This document shows positions 52,203-60,259 of a stretch of 64,000 nucleotides of DNA, piece by piece. Source of the stretch: Bacillota bacterium (lineage in GTDB: Bacteria; Bacillota; Clostridia; Oscillospirales; Oscillospiraceae); the NCBI GenBank assembly GCA_029224785.1, contig JAQXVF010000045.1:17040-81039 (forward strand), written 5' to 3'. Positions within the stretch are counted from its first letter, which is position 1. Every line of letters starts with the position of its first letter. The notes beneath the pieces are model-generated. The model was not told the origin of the DNA and did not search any database. It saw only the letters and a program-made list of their open reading frames with translations. Position numbers and translations under genes: made by a program.

Positions 52203-53894
52203 TCAGAATCCGGAGGACTCCAGCACCTTCAGAACACCGGAGACGGACTGGGCTACGCTGCCGGGGACGAAGGGATTGCAAAGACCGGCGTATTCCAGAG
52301 TGTCGAAATACCCGCGCATTCCGCCGCTGCGGCACAGCTTCAGATAGTCGTTCCACGCGGCATCCCGGTTTTCCAGCATCTTCGTGTAGAACTCGAAGGC
52401 GCAGGTCTGGGCCAGGGCATAGTCGATGTAATAGAAGGGATACATGAAAATGTGCTGCTTCTGCATCCAGAAGCCGCCCTCTTCCAGGAAGGCGTTGCCG
52501 TCATAGTCCCGCCAGGGCAGGTATTTTCGCTCCAGCTCATGCCAGACCCGACGGTAGTCTTTCCCGGTCATTTCCGGATTCTCATAGATCCGGTGCTGGA
52601 ACTCATCCACGGCGCACATATAGGGCATACAGGCCAGGGAATCCACCAGATGGGCATAGCGGTACTTATCGGCTCCCTCTCCGAAGAACAGCTCCATCCA
52701 GGGGAAGGTGAAGGTCTCCATGGACATGGAGTGGATCTCGTTGATCTCGGAGGTGGAATTGCACAGGCTGTCGATGGGAATGGTCTTTCCGGCGGTGTAG
52801 GCCTGGAAAGCGTGGCCGGCCTCATGAGTCAGCACGTCGGTGTCGGCGGAGGTGCCGTTGAAATTGGAGAAGATGAAGGGCACCCGTTCGTTGGGGATCC
52901 GGGAGCAGTAGCCCCCCAGCCGCTTTCCGGGCTTGGTTTCCAGATCAAAGAGCTGATGCTCCACCATGTAGTCGAAGAATTCTCTGGTCTCGGGGGACAG
53001 CTCGGCATACATTTTCCGGGCCGCGGCAACCATGAATTCCTTGTCGCCGTGGGGATCGGAGTTGCCCTCCGGGAAATAGAGGTTTTCGTCGTAGTAGTGC
53101 ATCTTGTCGATGCCCAGACGCTGGGCCTGCGCCTGCCGCAGCTTCGCCACGGCGGGGGTGATCACTTCCTGCACCTGCTTGCGGAAGGCGGCAGCCTGCT
53201 CTGCACCGTAGTCAAAGCGGCCCCGGCACAGGTAGATGTAGGGGATGTATCCGTCAAAGCCCATCTTGTTTGCCATGCGGATGCGCAGCTTAACCATGCG
53301 TCCGAGAATGTCGTCCAGTTTGTCGGCAACCCCTTCGTAGAGCCTGGACCACTGCTGGAAAGCGGCTTTGCGCACCTGCCGGTCCGGGTGTTCCATAAAG
53401 GCCAGCAGACCGTAGAAATTGCAGGACTTGCCCATGAATTCCACGCTGCAGCCGGCTACGGCCCGGGAGTATTCGTCCACCAGCAGGGACTCCTCCACCA
53501 GATCCTGAGAAATGGCCGGATCCTTGGTACGGACCTGGTTTTCCAGCAGAACGAACACCCGGTCTCCGAACTCCCGGGAGAAATCCTTCCGGTAGGGAGA
53601 GTCCAGCAGGGCCTGGTTCCATGCCTTTTCATAGGCGATCAGCCCCGGCTGCTCCCGGTTGATGAATTTCTTCTCTTCGGCATAGAAGGGATCGGCGGTA
53701 TTGATGTCTGCCCGGATCATGCACACGGAGGCCATGGTGGCAGGCTCCCGCATAGCCTTCTGCCGTTCGAAAAACACCTGCCTCATTTCTTCGTAGGAAG
53801 CGGCATTTTTCAGCTTTTCCGTGTAGGAGGAGAGCATCTCGGCCACGGCCTTGTAGTCCGGCCGGCAGTAGGGGATTTCTGCGAATGTTTTCAA
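52203..53894 (-). CDS. M3-family oligoendopeptidase (PepF-like)
   Basis: Cytoplasmic zinc peptidase that cuts short peptides, 563 aa. The zinc motif HEAGH is in DVLTHEAGHAFQAYTAG (H near residue 357), with the third ligand Glu in NSTSEINEIHSMSME. It is all-helical, like thimet-type peptidases. The start is a TTG at 53894 (LKTFAEIPY), nine bases after AAGGAAGG. The track start (53939) falls in the -10 region (minus TATACT 53935-53930, -35 ATGACA 53958-53953), so it cannot be translated. Confidence 0.92.
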   Translation of the reverse strand: MKTFAEIPYCRPDYKAVAEMLSSYTEKLKNAASYEEMRQVFFERQKAMREPATMASVCMIRADINTADPFYAEEKKFINREQPGLIAYEKAWNQALLDSPYRKDFSREFGDRVFVLLENQVRTKDPAISQDLVEESLLVDEYSRAVAGCSVEFMGKSCNFYGLLAFMEHPDRQVRKAAFQQWSRLYEGVADKLDDILGRMVKLRIRMANKMGFDGYIPYIYLCRGRFDYGAEQAAAFRKQVQEVITPAVAKLRQAQAQRLGIDKMHYYDENLYFPEGNSDPHGDKEFMVAAARKMYAELSPETREFFDYMVEHQLFDLETKPGKRLGGYCSRIPNERVPFIFSNFNGTSADTDVLTHEAGHAFQAYTAGKTIPIDSLCNSTSEINEIHSMSMETFTFPWMELFFGEGADKYRYAHLVDSLACMPYMCAVDEFQHRIYENPEMTGKDYRRVWHELERKYLPWRDYDGNAFLEEGGFWMQKQHIFMYPFYYIDYALAQTCAFEFYTKMLENRDAAWNDYLKLCRSGGMRGYFDTLEYAGLCNPFVPGSVAQSVSGVLKVLESSGF

Positions 53895-53987
53895 GGGGAT
53901 CGACCTTCCTTTTCTTTGAAGCTGAAGACAGTATAGCATATTTTCCTCCGGCTGTCATCTGTTTGCCCACGGAAAACAGAGGATTTT

Positions 53988-54893
53988 TCAGGAAAGCTCA
54001 GAAAGATACTGCTGGGCTCCTGCGGCAGCGACTGCCCCGTCGGCGGCTGCGGTGATGATCTGCCGCAGAGGCTTCCTGCGCACGTCCCCGGCGGCAAAGA
54101 CCCCGGGCAGGTTGGTCCGGGTGGACTCGTCGGCCATGATATAGCCTTCCTCATCCAGGATAAGCTGTCCCCGGGCCAGCCCGGAAGCGGGGGCGGTGCC
54201 CACAGCCACAAAAAGTCCGTCGCAGGAAAGGGTTTTTCCTGTGCTCAGGGTCAGGCCGGTGAGCCGGTCGGTATAGGACAGGGACTGGATGCCGGCATTC
54301 AGGCAGAATTCCACGTTGGGTTTTCCTCGCAGCCGCTCCACATCCCCGGGACTTCCCCGGAAGGCATCCCTTCTGTGGATGAGATACACCCGGCTGCAAA
54401 GGCCGGAAAGGTACAGAGCGCTTTCCAGAGCCGTGTTGCCGCCGCCCACCACGGCAACGGGTTTGCCCCGGTAGAAATTGCCGTCGCAATGGGCACAGTA
54501 ATGGAGGCCCCGGCCCACCAGCCGGGACTCCCCGGGCAGATCCAGCCGTTTGGGTTCGGCACCGGTGGCCAGGATCACCGTTTCCCCCAGGAAGGTTCCT
54601 GCGGAAGTGACGGCGGCTTTGCGCCGGGGGAGAAGCTGAAGCTCCGTCGCCTGGGCGTAGAGGGTCCGGGCACCGGCTGCCTCGGCGGCGGAGCGCATGG
54701 CATCAGCCAGGGAATATCCGGCGATGGACGCAATACCGGGATAGTTTTCCACCGTGTCGGTAAGCAGCATCTGTCCGCCGGCGCAGAGTTTTTCCAGCAC
54801 CAGCACCGACAGCCCTGCTCTTGCGCCGTACAGCGCTGCGGAATAACCTGCAGGACCGCCTCCGATGATCAGAATTTGGTAAACAGAATCCAT
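53988..54893 (-). CDS. trxB: Thioredoxin-disulfide reductase
   Basis: FAD/NADPH flavoenzyme, 301 aa, that reduces thioredoxin. FAD site QILIIGGGPAGYSAALYGAR, NADPH site PVAVVGGGNTALESALYL, and the FAD-binding end VFAAGDVRRKPLRQ. The redox pair is in HYCAHCDGNF: CAHC instead of the usual CATC or CAVC. The ATG at 54893 follows GGGGGAGAACC. It follows trxA by 100 bp. Confidence 0.93.
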   Translation of the reverse strand: MDSVYQILIIGGGPAGYSAALYGARAGLSVLVLEKLCAGGQMLLTDTVENYPGIASIAGYSLADAMRSAAEAAGARTLYAQATELQLLPRRKAAVTSAGTFLGETVILATGAEPKRLDLPGESRLVGRGLHYCAHCDGNFYRGKPVAVVGGGNTALESALYLSGLCSRVYLIHRRDAFRGSPGDVERLRGKPNVEFCLNAGIQSLSYTDRLTGLTLSTGKTLSCDGLFVAVGTAPASGLARGQLILDEEGYIMADESTRTNLPGVFAAGDVRRKPLRQIITAAADGAVAAAGAQQYLSELS

Positions 54894-54963
54894 GGTTCTC
54901 CCCCTTTTCCATAGCTTTTCCACCTGTGGGGAAAATCATTCGGAAGGACGGGGAACAATAATA

Positions 54964-54987
54964 CCCTGCCGGACTGATCCGGCAGGG
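54964..54987 (-). terminator. Hairpin between trxA and trxB
   Basis: CCCTGCCGGA and TCCGGCAGGG form a ten-bp stem with loop CTGA; on the minus strand TATTATTGTT follows. It may terminate part of the trxA transcript, so trxA could be made in excess of trxB. Confidence 0.7.
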
Positions 54988-54993
54988 CGCTTT

Positions 54994-55308
54994 TCAATGC
55001 TTGTCTACAAACTCCAGGATCTCCTGCTTGGGCATGGCGCCTACGGTCTGGGCGACGACGGCGCCGTTTTTCACCAGTACCAGCATGGGGATACTCATGA
55101 CCCCAAAACGGGCGGCAAGCTCGGCTTCCTCGTCCACGTTGACCTTGCAGACCAGAAGATCCGGCCGCTCCCGGCCGATCTCCTCAATGGCAGGGGCGAT
55201 CATTCTGCAGGGGCCGCACCAGGGTGCCCAGAAATCCATGAGGACAGGCTTGGTGCTTTCGGCAACCAGGGAGTTGTAGGTTTCTTTGGTAATGTGTGTT
55301 ACGGACAT
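54994..55308 (-). CDS. trxA: Thioredoxin
   Basis: 104-aa redox protein. Active site WAPWCGPCRMIAP, cis-Pro loop FGVMSIPMLVLVKNG. Supplies electrons to reductases and repairs disulfides. ATG 55308 follows GGAGG. The trxA-trxB pair forms a complete NADPH-thioredoxin system and lies just after the YolD/polymerase genes on the same strand. Confidence 0.97.
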   Translation of the reverse strand: MSVTHITKETYNSLVAESTKPVLMDFWAPWCGPCRMIAPAIEEIGRERPDLLVCKVNVDEEAELAARFGVMSIPMLVLVKNGAVVAQTVGAMPKQEILEFVDKH

Positions 55309-55376
55309 AACAATTCCTCCATTTCTGTTGTATTCTTTGGTAATCGCACCGCGGAAGGGCACGATTTGTAAACATT

Positions 55377-55781
55377 TCAGCATTCCCGAACCGAAAGAAG
55401 GTCATCCATGGGAATCAAAGTCCCATCTTTGAGCAGGATGGATCTGGAATTCGGGTCCACCTTTTGCAGGACGCCCCGCACGGTCCGGTATGCGCCGCCG
55501 GCTTTTCGGATATCCTCCACAAAATAGGTGATCTCTGCGGTGATCCCCTGGGAGATCCGGGAATGCATCTCCTGCAGAAGATCGTTGATCTGCAGCTTAT
55601 GCTCTTCCGACAGCAGGATCTTTCCGTCGGTGAGCCGTGCGGCTTCCTGCATTTGGGCATCCAGTCCGGTCAGTGCCGCAAAGGGGGCAAACTGAGCGGC
55701 CCGGTCCTCCGGGGACATCCGGGGATGCCGGACGGACTCATGGTGAGGAAGGTACAGAAGATCGTCGTATTTTCCGCTCAT
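55377..55781 (-). CDS. YolD-like protein
   Basis: 134-aa YolD-family protein with the typical DRAAQFAPFAALTGLDAQMQ block and beta-rich end (EITYFVEDIRKAGGAY ... GVLQKVDPNSRSILLKDG). YolD-like genes are regularly paired with Y-family polymerases; here it overlaps the polymerase gene by four bases. Its role may be to assist or control the polymerase. No DNA-binding motif is clear. Confidence 0.88.
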   Translation of the reverse strand: MSGKYDDLLYLPHHESVRHPRMSPEDRAAQFAPFAALTGLDAQMQEAARLTDGKILLSEEHKLQINDLLQEMHSRISQGITAEITYFVEDIRKAGGAYRTVRGVLQKVDPNSRSILLKDGTLIPMDDLLSVREC

Positions 55782-57289
55782 GCCTTGTGCCCTCCGATGG
55801 TGCCGTTCCGTTCCATGGAAGTGGCGCCTTCCCGCAGGTTTTCCCCTCTGAAGATGGCGTTTTTTCCATATTTTGTCCGGATAGTGAGAACGGCCTTCTG
55901 CCGGCGCTTCTCCCGCTCCAGCCGGGCTTCTTCCGCTTCTTTCCGGCGCTCTTCCTCGGGGTCGGAGAACAGATCCATCTGCCGGAACGCCTCCGGCTCA
56001 CTCTGCGGAATCTCCGGGAGCAGGTGAGCGGCACACAGGGTGATCCTCCGCACCAGAAGATTCGGATTGGCGATCCGGTCAAACAGATCCGTCACCGCCT
56101 TGGCAATCAGAGTCCCCGAAGCGGTGCGGCGGGGGAGATTGGCGGTGCCGTGGGAGTGTTTGGGGATCAAACGTCCGTAGACATCCTGAGTCACCGGGCC
56201 ATGGTACTGCTTTCTGCGGACCGGGTCGTCCAGATTCTCCCGGTCATAGCCTATGGTCAAAACCACCTGATCGGTGGATAGTCCCTTGGCAAACAGGTCC
56301 ATTGCCAGGTTGTCAGCCATTTCCCAGGTGACGAGCCGGGCTTTCTCCCAGGGATAGGGGGTGGACAGGACCTGCCCGGAGCTGACACTGTTGGTTTCGG
56401 GACGGTAAGCCTTGATCTGGGCAATGGTGCATGGCTCCCAACCCCAGGCGTGATCGATGAGCAGCTCGGCATTGACACCGAAAAGACGGTACAGCAGTTC
56501 CTCATTGTAGAAATCATCCGGCTTTCCCACGGAGCAGCGGGCAATGTCTCCCATGGTATACAGTCCATTGTCGGCAAGCCGCTTGGCGGAGCCCCGGCCT
56601 ACCCGCCAGAAATCCGTAATGGGTTGGTGGTCCCAGAGGGATCTGCGGTATTCCAGTTCATTGAGTTCTGCAATCCGTACTCCGTTTTCATCCGGGGGCA
56701 TCCGCTTGGCAAGGATGTCCATGGCGATCTTTGCCAGGTAAAGATTGGTGCCGATCCCTGCGGTGGCGGTGATGCCGGTGGCTTCCAGTACCTGACGGAT
56801 CATGGTCATGGCAAGCTCGTGGGGGGACATACGGTAGGTTTTCAGATAGGGAGTCAGATCCATAAAGACCTCGTCCACGGAGTATTGATGGATATCCTCC
56901 GGGGCAAGGTATTTGAGATAGATGCTGTAAATGGCGGTGCTGTGTTCCATGTACAGAGCCATTCGGGGAGGGGCAACAAGATAGTCCACCAGCAGCGTCG
57001 GATCCGCCTTCAGTTGGGTGGCATCCGTAGAGGAGCCGGTCATGGTTTTTCCGACGGAGCGAAGCGCATTGACTTTCCGAATGGTCTCCACCACTTCAAA
57101 GAGCCTTGCCCGGCCGGAGATCCCGTAGGTTTTCATGGAAGGGGAGACTGCCAGACAGATGGTTTTCTCTGTGCGGCTCTCGTCAGCCACCACCAGATTG
57201 GTGGTCAGGGGGTCCAGGCCACGCGCCACGCACTCCACAGAGGCATAGAAGGACTTCAGGTCAATGCACAGATAGGTCTTTTCTTCCAA
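55778..57289 (-). CDS. Y-family DNA polymerase (DinB/UmuC, YqjW-like)
   Basis: 503-aa translesion polymerase. The catalytic blocks are YLCIDLKSFYASVECVARGL (first Asp), YSVDEVFMDLTPYLKTY (Asp-Glu pair) and GIGTNLYLAKIAMDILAK. The thumb has FWRVGRGSAKRLADNGLYTM. It is longer than Dpo4-type enzymes and fits the YqjW/UvrX branch. TTG 57289 is preceded by GGGGGGAGCTGC. A promoter TTGAAA ... TATGAT lies upstream with 17-bp spacing. No LexA box of the GAAC-n4-GTTC type was seen, so SOS control is not shown. Confidence 0.92.
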   Translation of the reverse strand: MEEKTYLCIDLKSFYASVECVARGLDPLTTNLVVADESRTEKTICLAVSPSMKTYGISGRARLFEVVETIRKVNALRSVGKTMTGSSTDATQLKADPTLLVDYLVAPPRMALYMEHSTAIYSIYLKYLAPEDIHQYSVDEVFMDLTPYLKTYRMSPHELAMTMIRQVLEATGITATAGIGTNLYLAKIAMDILAKRMPPDENGVRIAELNELEYRRSLWDHQPITDFWRVGRGSAKRLADNGLYTMGDIARCSVGKPDDFYNEELLYRLFGVNAELLIDHAWGWEPCTIAQIKAYRPETNSVSSGQVLSTPYPWEKARLVTWEMADNLAMDLFAKGLSTDQVVLTIGYDRENLDDPVRRKQYHGPVTQDVYGRLIPKHSHGTANLPRRTASGTLIAKAVTDLFDRIANPNLLVRRITLCAAHLLPEIPQSEPEAFRQMDLFSDPEEERRKEAEEARLEREKRRQKAVLTIRTKYGKNAIFRGENLREGATSMERNGTIGGHKA

Positions 57290-57391
57290 GCAGCTCCCCC
57301 CTTTGTCCCATTTCTCTCATCATACAATACAGATGTGAATATTTCAAGAACGACTCCGAAAGGAATCCCACACTTCTCTGCCCTGAGGGGT

Positions 57392-57934
57392 TCAGTTTTC
57401 CATCTGTTTTCCGAGAAATTCGGCGGCTGCCCGGACCAGGTTCTGATCCCCTTCCTGCAGAGGACTGTCATTTTCCCCCAGCAGAAGGAGGAAACATCCC
57501 ATCAGATCTCCTTGGGAGAGAATGGGGGCGGCTGCACCCAGATAGTATTTTTCCGATCCTTCGGATGGCCGGATCCGGGAGTCCCCCTGCTTGTATCGGT
57601 AGATTTTCCGCTGCTCCATCAGTTTTTCCATCTCCGGGGAGTTGGGTTTGTCCATCAGTTCCCGCTTGGGGGCTCCGGAAAGGGCGATGATGGCATCCCG
57701 GTCGGCAACTGCAGCAATGTGCCCGGTTGCACTCCCGACGGCATCACACATCTGAGCGGCGAATTCCTGCAGATCTCCCATGGGGGAGTATTTTTTGAAA
57801 ATCACTCCGCCGTCACGGTCCGTGAAAATCTCCAGCGGGTCGCCCTCCCGGATTCGGAGGGTGCGGCGGATCTCCTTGGGGATGACGATCCGGCCCAAGT
57901 CGTCCACCCGGCGCACGATTCCTGTTGCTTTCAT
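57392..57934 (-). CDS. spoVT: Stage V sporulation protein T
   Basis: 180-aa forespore transcription regulator that modulates the SigG regulon. The N-terminal AbrB-type swapped-hairpin domain reads MKATGIVRRVDDLGRIVIPK, followed by LRIREGDPLEIFTD. A GAF-like C-terminal domain follows (SEKYYLGAAAPILSQGDLMG). In Bacillus it is a SigG target. A GCATA element at 57993-57989 (minus) could be the -35 of a SigG promoter, with a weak -10 near it. The window also encodes sigG. Confidence 0.94.
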   Translation of the reverse strand: MKATGIVRRVDDLGRIVIPKEIRRTLRIREGDPLEIFTDRDGGVIFKKYSPMGDLQEFAAQMCDAVGSATGHIAAVADRDAIIALSGAPKRELMDKPNSPEMEKLMEQRKIYRYKQGDSRIRPSEGSEKYYLGAAAPILSQGDLMGCFLLLLGENDSPLQEGDQNLVRAAAEFLGKQMEN

Positions 57935-58216
57935 TTGTCTTCTCTCCTTATTCTGTCCTGCCCCTATTGTTTGCAGAATCTGGCTGATTATGCGGGAGAA
58001 AGGCGTAGAAGCGGCGGTCGAGAATGACCGGATGGCGGTTTTTCATGACCACCTTGTCCTCCGTTTCCGGCATGATCTCTCCCGGTTCGGTTTGCACGAT
58101 TGTCAAATCCGGTCATATTCTCTCCGGAATTCCATTATGTTCGGACAAGCATAGCCGCCAATCTGCTTCTTTTGGTATCTGATGCACCCATTTTTGTGAT
58201 TTATTACAGGTCTCTC
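57935..58216. other. Divergent intergenic region between spoVT and carboxylesterase
   Basis: About 280 bp with no gene. Contains the spoVT promoter region and a ten-base inverted pair (ATGACCGGAT at 58024-58033 and ATCCGGTCAT at 58107-58116), too far apart for a classical operator. Nothing else clear was seen. Confidence 0.4.
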
Positions 58217-58245
58217 TTGATTTTTGACTCACTATTTGTTATAAT
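58217..58245 (+). promoter_or_regulatory. Promoter of carboxylesterase gene
   Basis: TTGATT at 58217-58222 and TATAAT at 58240-58245, spacer 17 bp. Confidence 0.75.
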
Positions 58246-58306
58246 CATAAAAAGTGTGCCATGTATCCGTTTTACATAGGCTCAATACAAAAAGGAGGCA
58301 AATTCT

Positions 58307-59869
58307 ATGTTGCGCACAACAAAAACCGAAAATGGACTTGTACGCGGTGTTGTCGGTACCGATGCCAGGATTACCGTCTACAAGGGCATCCCCTTCGCTG
58401 CCGACACTTCCGGCAAGAACCGCTGGCGTCCCCCGCAGCCTGCTGAAAACTGGGAAGGCGTTCGTGATTGCTCTGAGTTCGGTCCCATCCCCATGCAGCG
58501 CAAGCCCGGCCTGAATCCCGAAGGATTCTATTCCAAAGAATGGCATGTGGATCCCGATGTTCCCATGGGTGAGGATTGCCTTCGTGTCAATATCTGGACA
58601 CCGGCAAAATCCACAGACGATAAGCTCCCCGTCATGGTGTGGATCTTCGGCGGCGGTCTGCAGGAAGGCTACCCCCACGAAATGGAATTTGACGGCGAGC
58701 GCATTGCATCCCGGGGTGTGATCCTCTGCTCCATCGGCTATCGTGTCAATGTGTTTGGCCTGCTGGCACATCCCGAAGTCACCGCCGAGAACCCGGAGGC
58801 TCCCGCCAACTTCTGCTATCAGGACCAGGCAGCCGGTATCGCATGGGTCAAGCGCAATATTGCAAACTTCGGCGGCGATCCCGACAATATCACCGTGTTC
58901 GGTCAGTCCGCAGGCGGCGGCTCCACCCTGACCCAGATGCTCTCTCCCAAGACCAAGGGCCTGTTCCGCAAGGGCATTGTGGAGTCCATTGGCGCCATGA
59001 GCTTTTCCATTCCTCCCCGTGTTCCCGCCAGAGTGGTCAATACACTGGCACAGCAGGAGCAGGAAGGCGTCAGGTTCTTTGAGGCGCTGGGCGTGAAAAA
59101 CCTGGAAGAAGCACGCGCGCTGGACGGCAAGTACCTCTCTGAGCGTTTCAACGAAATGTTCATCCGCTGGGGCTCCTGCATTGACGGGAAGTTTGTTGTC
59201 AAGCCCAACGATCAGGCGATTCTGGACGGCGATCTTCACGCGGATGCCATCATGGTAGGCAACACAAACAATGAGTTCTGGATTGAACCCGACGGCGATG
59301 CCAAGACGCAGAAGATGTTCGCCTTCAACAAGGTCAGCGAAGAAATTGTGACCGAGCAGATCGATGAAGAGACCAAGGTGGACCGCTGGATCGATGCCAA
59401 TTTCGGTGAGCACGCTGAGGAATATAAGAAGATCGTCAAGGCGATGCCCGGCAGCTACTATGACAATGCGAAGGTCAGCATGATGTGGCTGGGCAACCAG
59501 ATTTTTGCAGAGCAGTTTGCAAAGCAGGGAATTCCGTTCTATACATATGTCTTTGGTCCCACCATGCCCGGCGATGATGCAGGTGCCTTCCATTCCTCCG
59601 ACCTGTGGTTTGAGTTTGAGACCCTGATGAAGTGCTGGAGACCCTTCGACGGACATCACTTTGATCTGTCCCGGAAGATGTGCAACTACTGGACCAATTT
59701 TGCCAAGACCGGTGATCCCAATGGCCTGGACAAGGACGGCACTCCCATGCCCCAGTGGACGCCCTACACAAACGAGAATCCCCGCTCCATGCAGTTCCTG
59801 GATGAGATCTCCATGGATGACGGCATCAGCCGGCGCGACCGCTTCCTCATCGATATCAACCTCAAATAA
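58307..59869 (+). CDS. Type B carboxylesterase/lipase
   Basis: 520-aa alpha/beta-hydrolase of the type B carboxylesterase family. Oxyanion loop VMVWIFGGGLQEGYPHEM, nucleophile Ser-201 in VFGQSAGGGSTLTQ, and the His near SDLWFEFETLMK with the preceding GAFHSSD. GIPFAADTSGKNRWRPPQP is the family opening. No signal peptide is seen, so a cytoplasmic esterase is likely. Natural substrates of such bacterial enzymes are mostly unknown; near the xylosidase gene it could deacylate plant sugars, but that is inference. Its own promoter and terminator isolate it. Confidence 0.9.
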   Translation: MLRTTKTENGLVRGVVGTDARITVYKGIPFAADTSGKNRWRPPQPAENWEGVRDCSEFGPIPMQRKPGLNPEGFYSKEWHVDPDVPMGEDCLRVNIWTPAKSTDDKLPVMVWIFGGGLQEGYPHEMEFDGERIASRGVILCSIGYRVNVFGLLAHPEVTAENPEAPANFCYQDQAAGIAWVKRNIANFGGDPDNITVFGQSAGGGSTLTQMLSPKTKGLFRKGIVESIGAMSFSIPPRVPARVVNTLAQQEQEGVRFFEALGVKNLEEARALDGKYLSERFNEMFIRWGSCIDGKFVVKPNDQAILDGDLHADAIMVGNTNNEFWIEPDGDAKTQKMFAFNKVSEEIVTEQIDEETKVDRWIDANFGEHAEEYKKIVKAMPGSYYDNAKVSMMWLGNQIFAEQFAKQGIPFYTYVFGPTMPGDDAGAFHSSDLWFEFETLMKCWRPFDGHHFDLSRKMCNYWTNFAKTGDPNGLDKDGTPMPQWTPYTNENPRSMQFLDEISMDDGISRRDRFLIDINLK

Positions 59870-59914
59870 GCTGCACGGGGGCGTTTTGCAGAATGCGCCC
59901 CAAAAGAATAACCA

Positions 59915-59944
59915 CATCGGCCATCCCGAAAGGGGTGGCTGATG
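59915..59944 (+). terminator. Terminator of carboxylesterase gene
   Basis: CATC(G)GCCATCCC pairs with GGGGTGGC(T)GATG around GAAA, then TTTCATCC. A second stem (GGGGCG/CGCCCC) lies at 59878-59901. Confidence 0.65.
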
Positions 59945-60110
59945 TTTCATCCCCCTGTTTTCCGACAATTCTGCCTTAAGTTTTCCGCAAAAAGACTGGC
60001 AAGAGGATTCTATCCCGCAGGGCTCCCGCGATGGAAGAAAACCGGGAAGTCCCAATTCCTGCAGGGATTTCCCATTTTGTTCAATGCAATCTGGTGATAC
60101 AATGGGTCTG

Positions 60111-60139
60111 TTGACAACGCTGCCAGTGGATGCTACCAT
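60111..60139 (+). promoter_or_regulatory. Promoter of the GH3-xylulokinase operon
   Basis: TTGACA at 60111-60116 and TACCAT at 60134-60139, spacer 17 bp. The leader of about 110 nt has a hairpin GAAAACGA-GGCT-TCGTTTTC near 60150. No catabolite (CRE) site was recognised with confidence. Confidence 0.65.
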
Positions 60140-60259
60140 GGGAACAGGAAAACGAGGCTTCGTTTTCACGGGAAAACCCGGGGAAAACGGAGAGAGGCAA
60201 GCCCGAACAAGGCTGTGAAAGGGAAGCGTATCAGACACCCCGTTGAAAAGGAGAACACA

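Noticed and set aside
52086-53936. 616-aa plus-strand ORF over the M3 peptidase
   Set aside because: Antisense to HEAGH motif; ends in the peptidase promoter.
54911-54937. TTTTCCACCTGTGGGGAAAA near trxB as a DnaA-box pair
   Set aside because: Both halves differ from TTTTCCACA; single occurrence.
57290-57391. LexA/SOS box upstream of the Y-family polymerase
   Set aside because: Only a GAAC half-site followed by a non-matching half was found.
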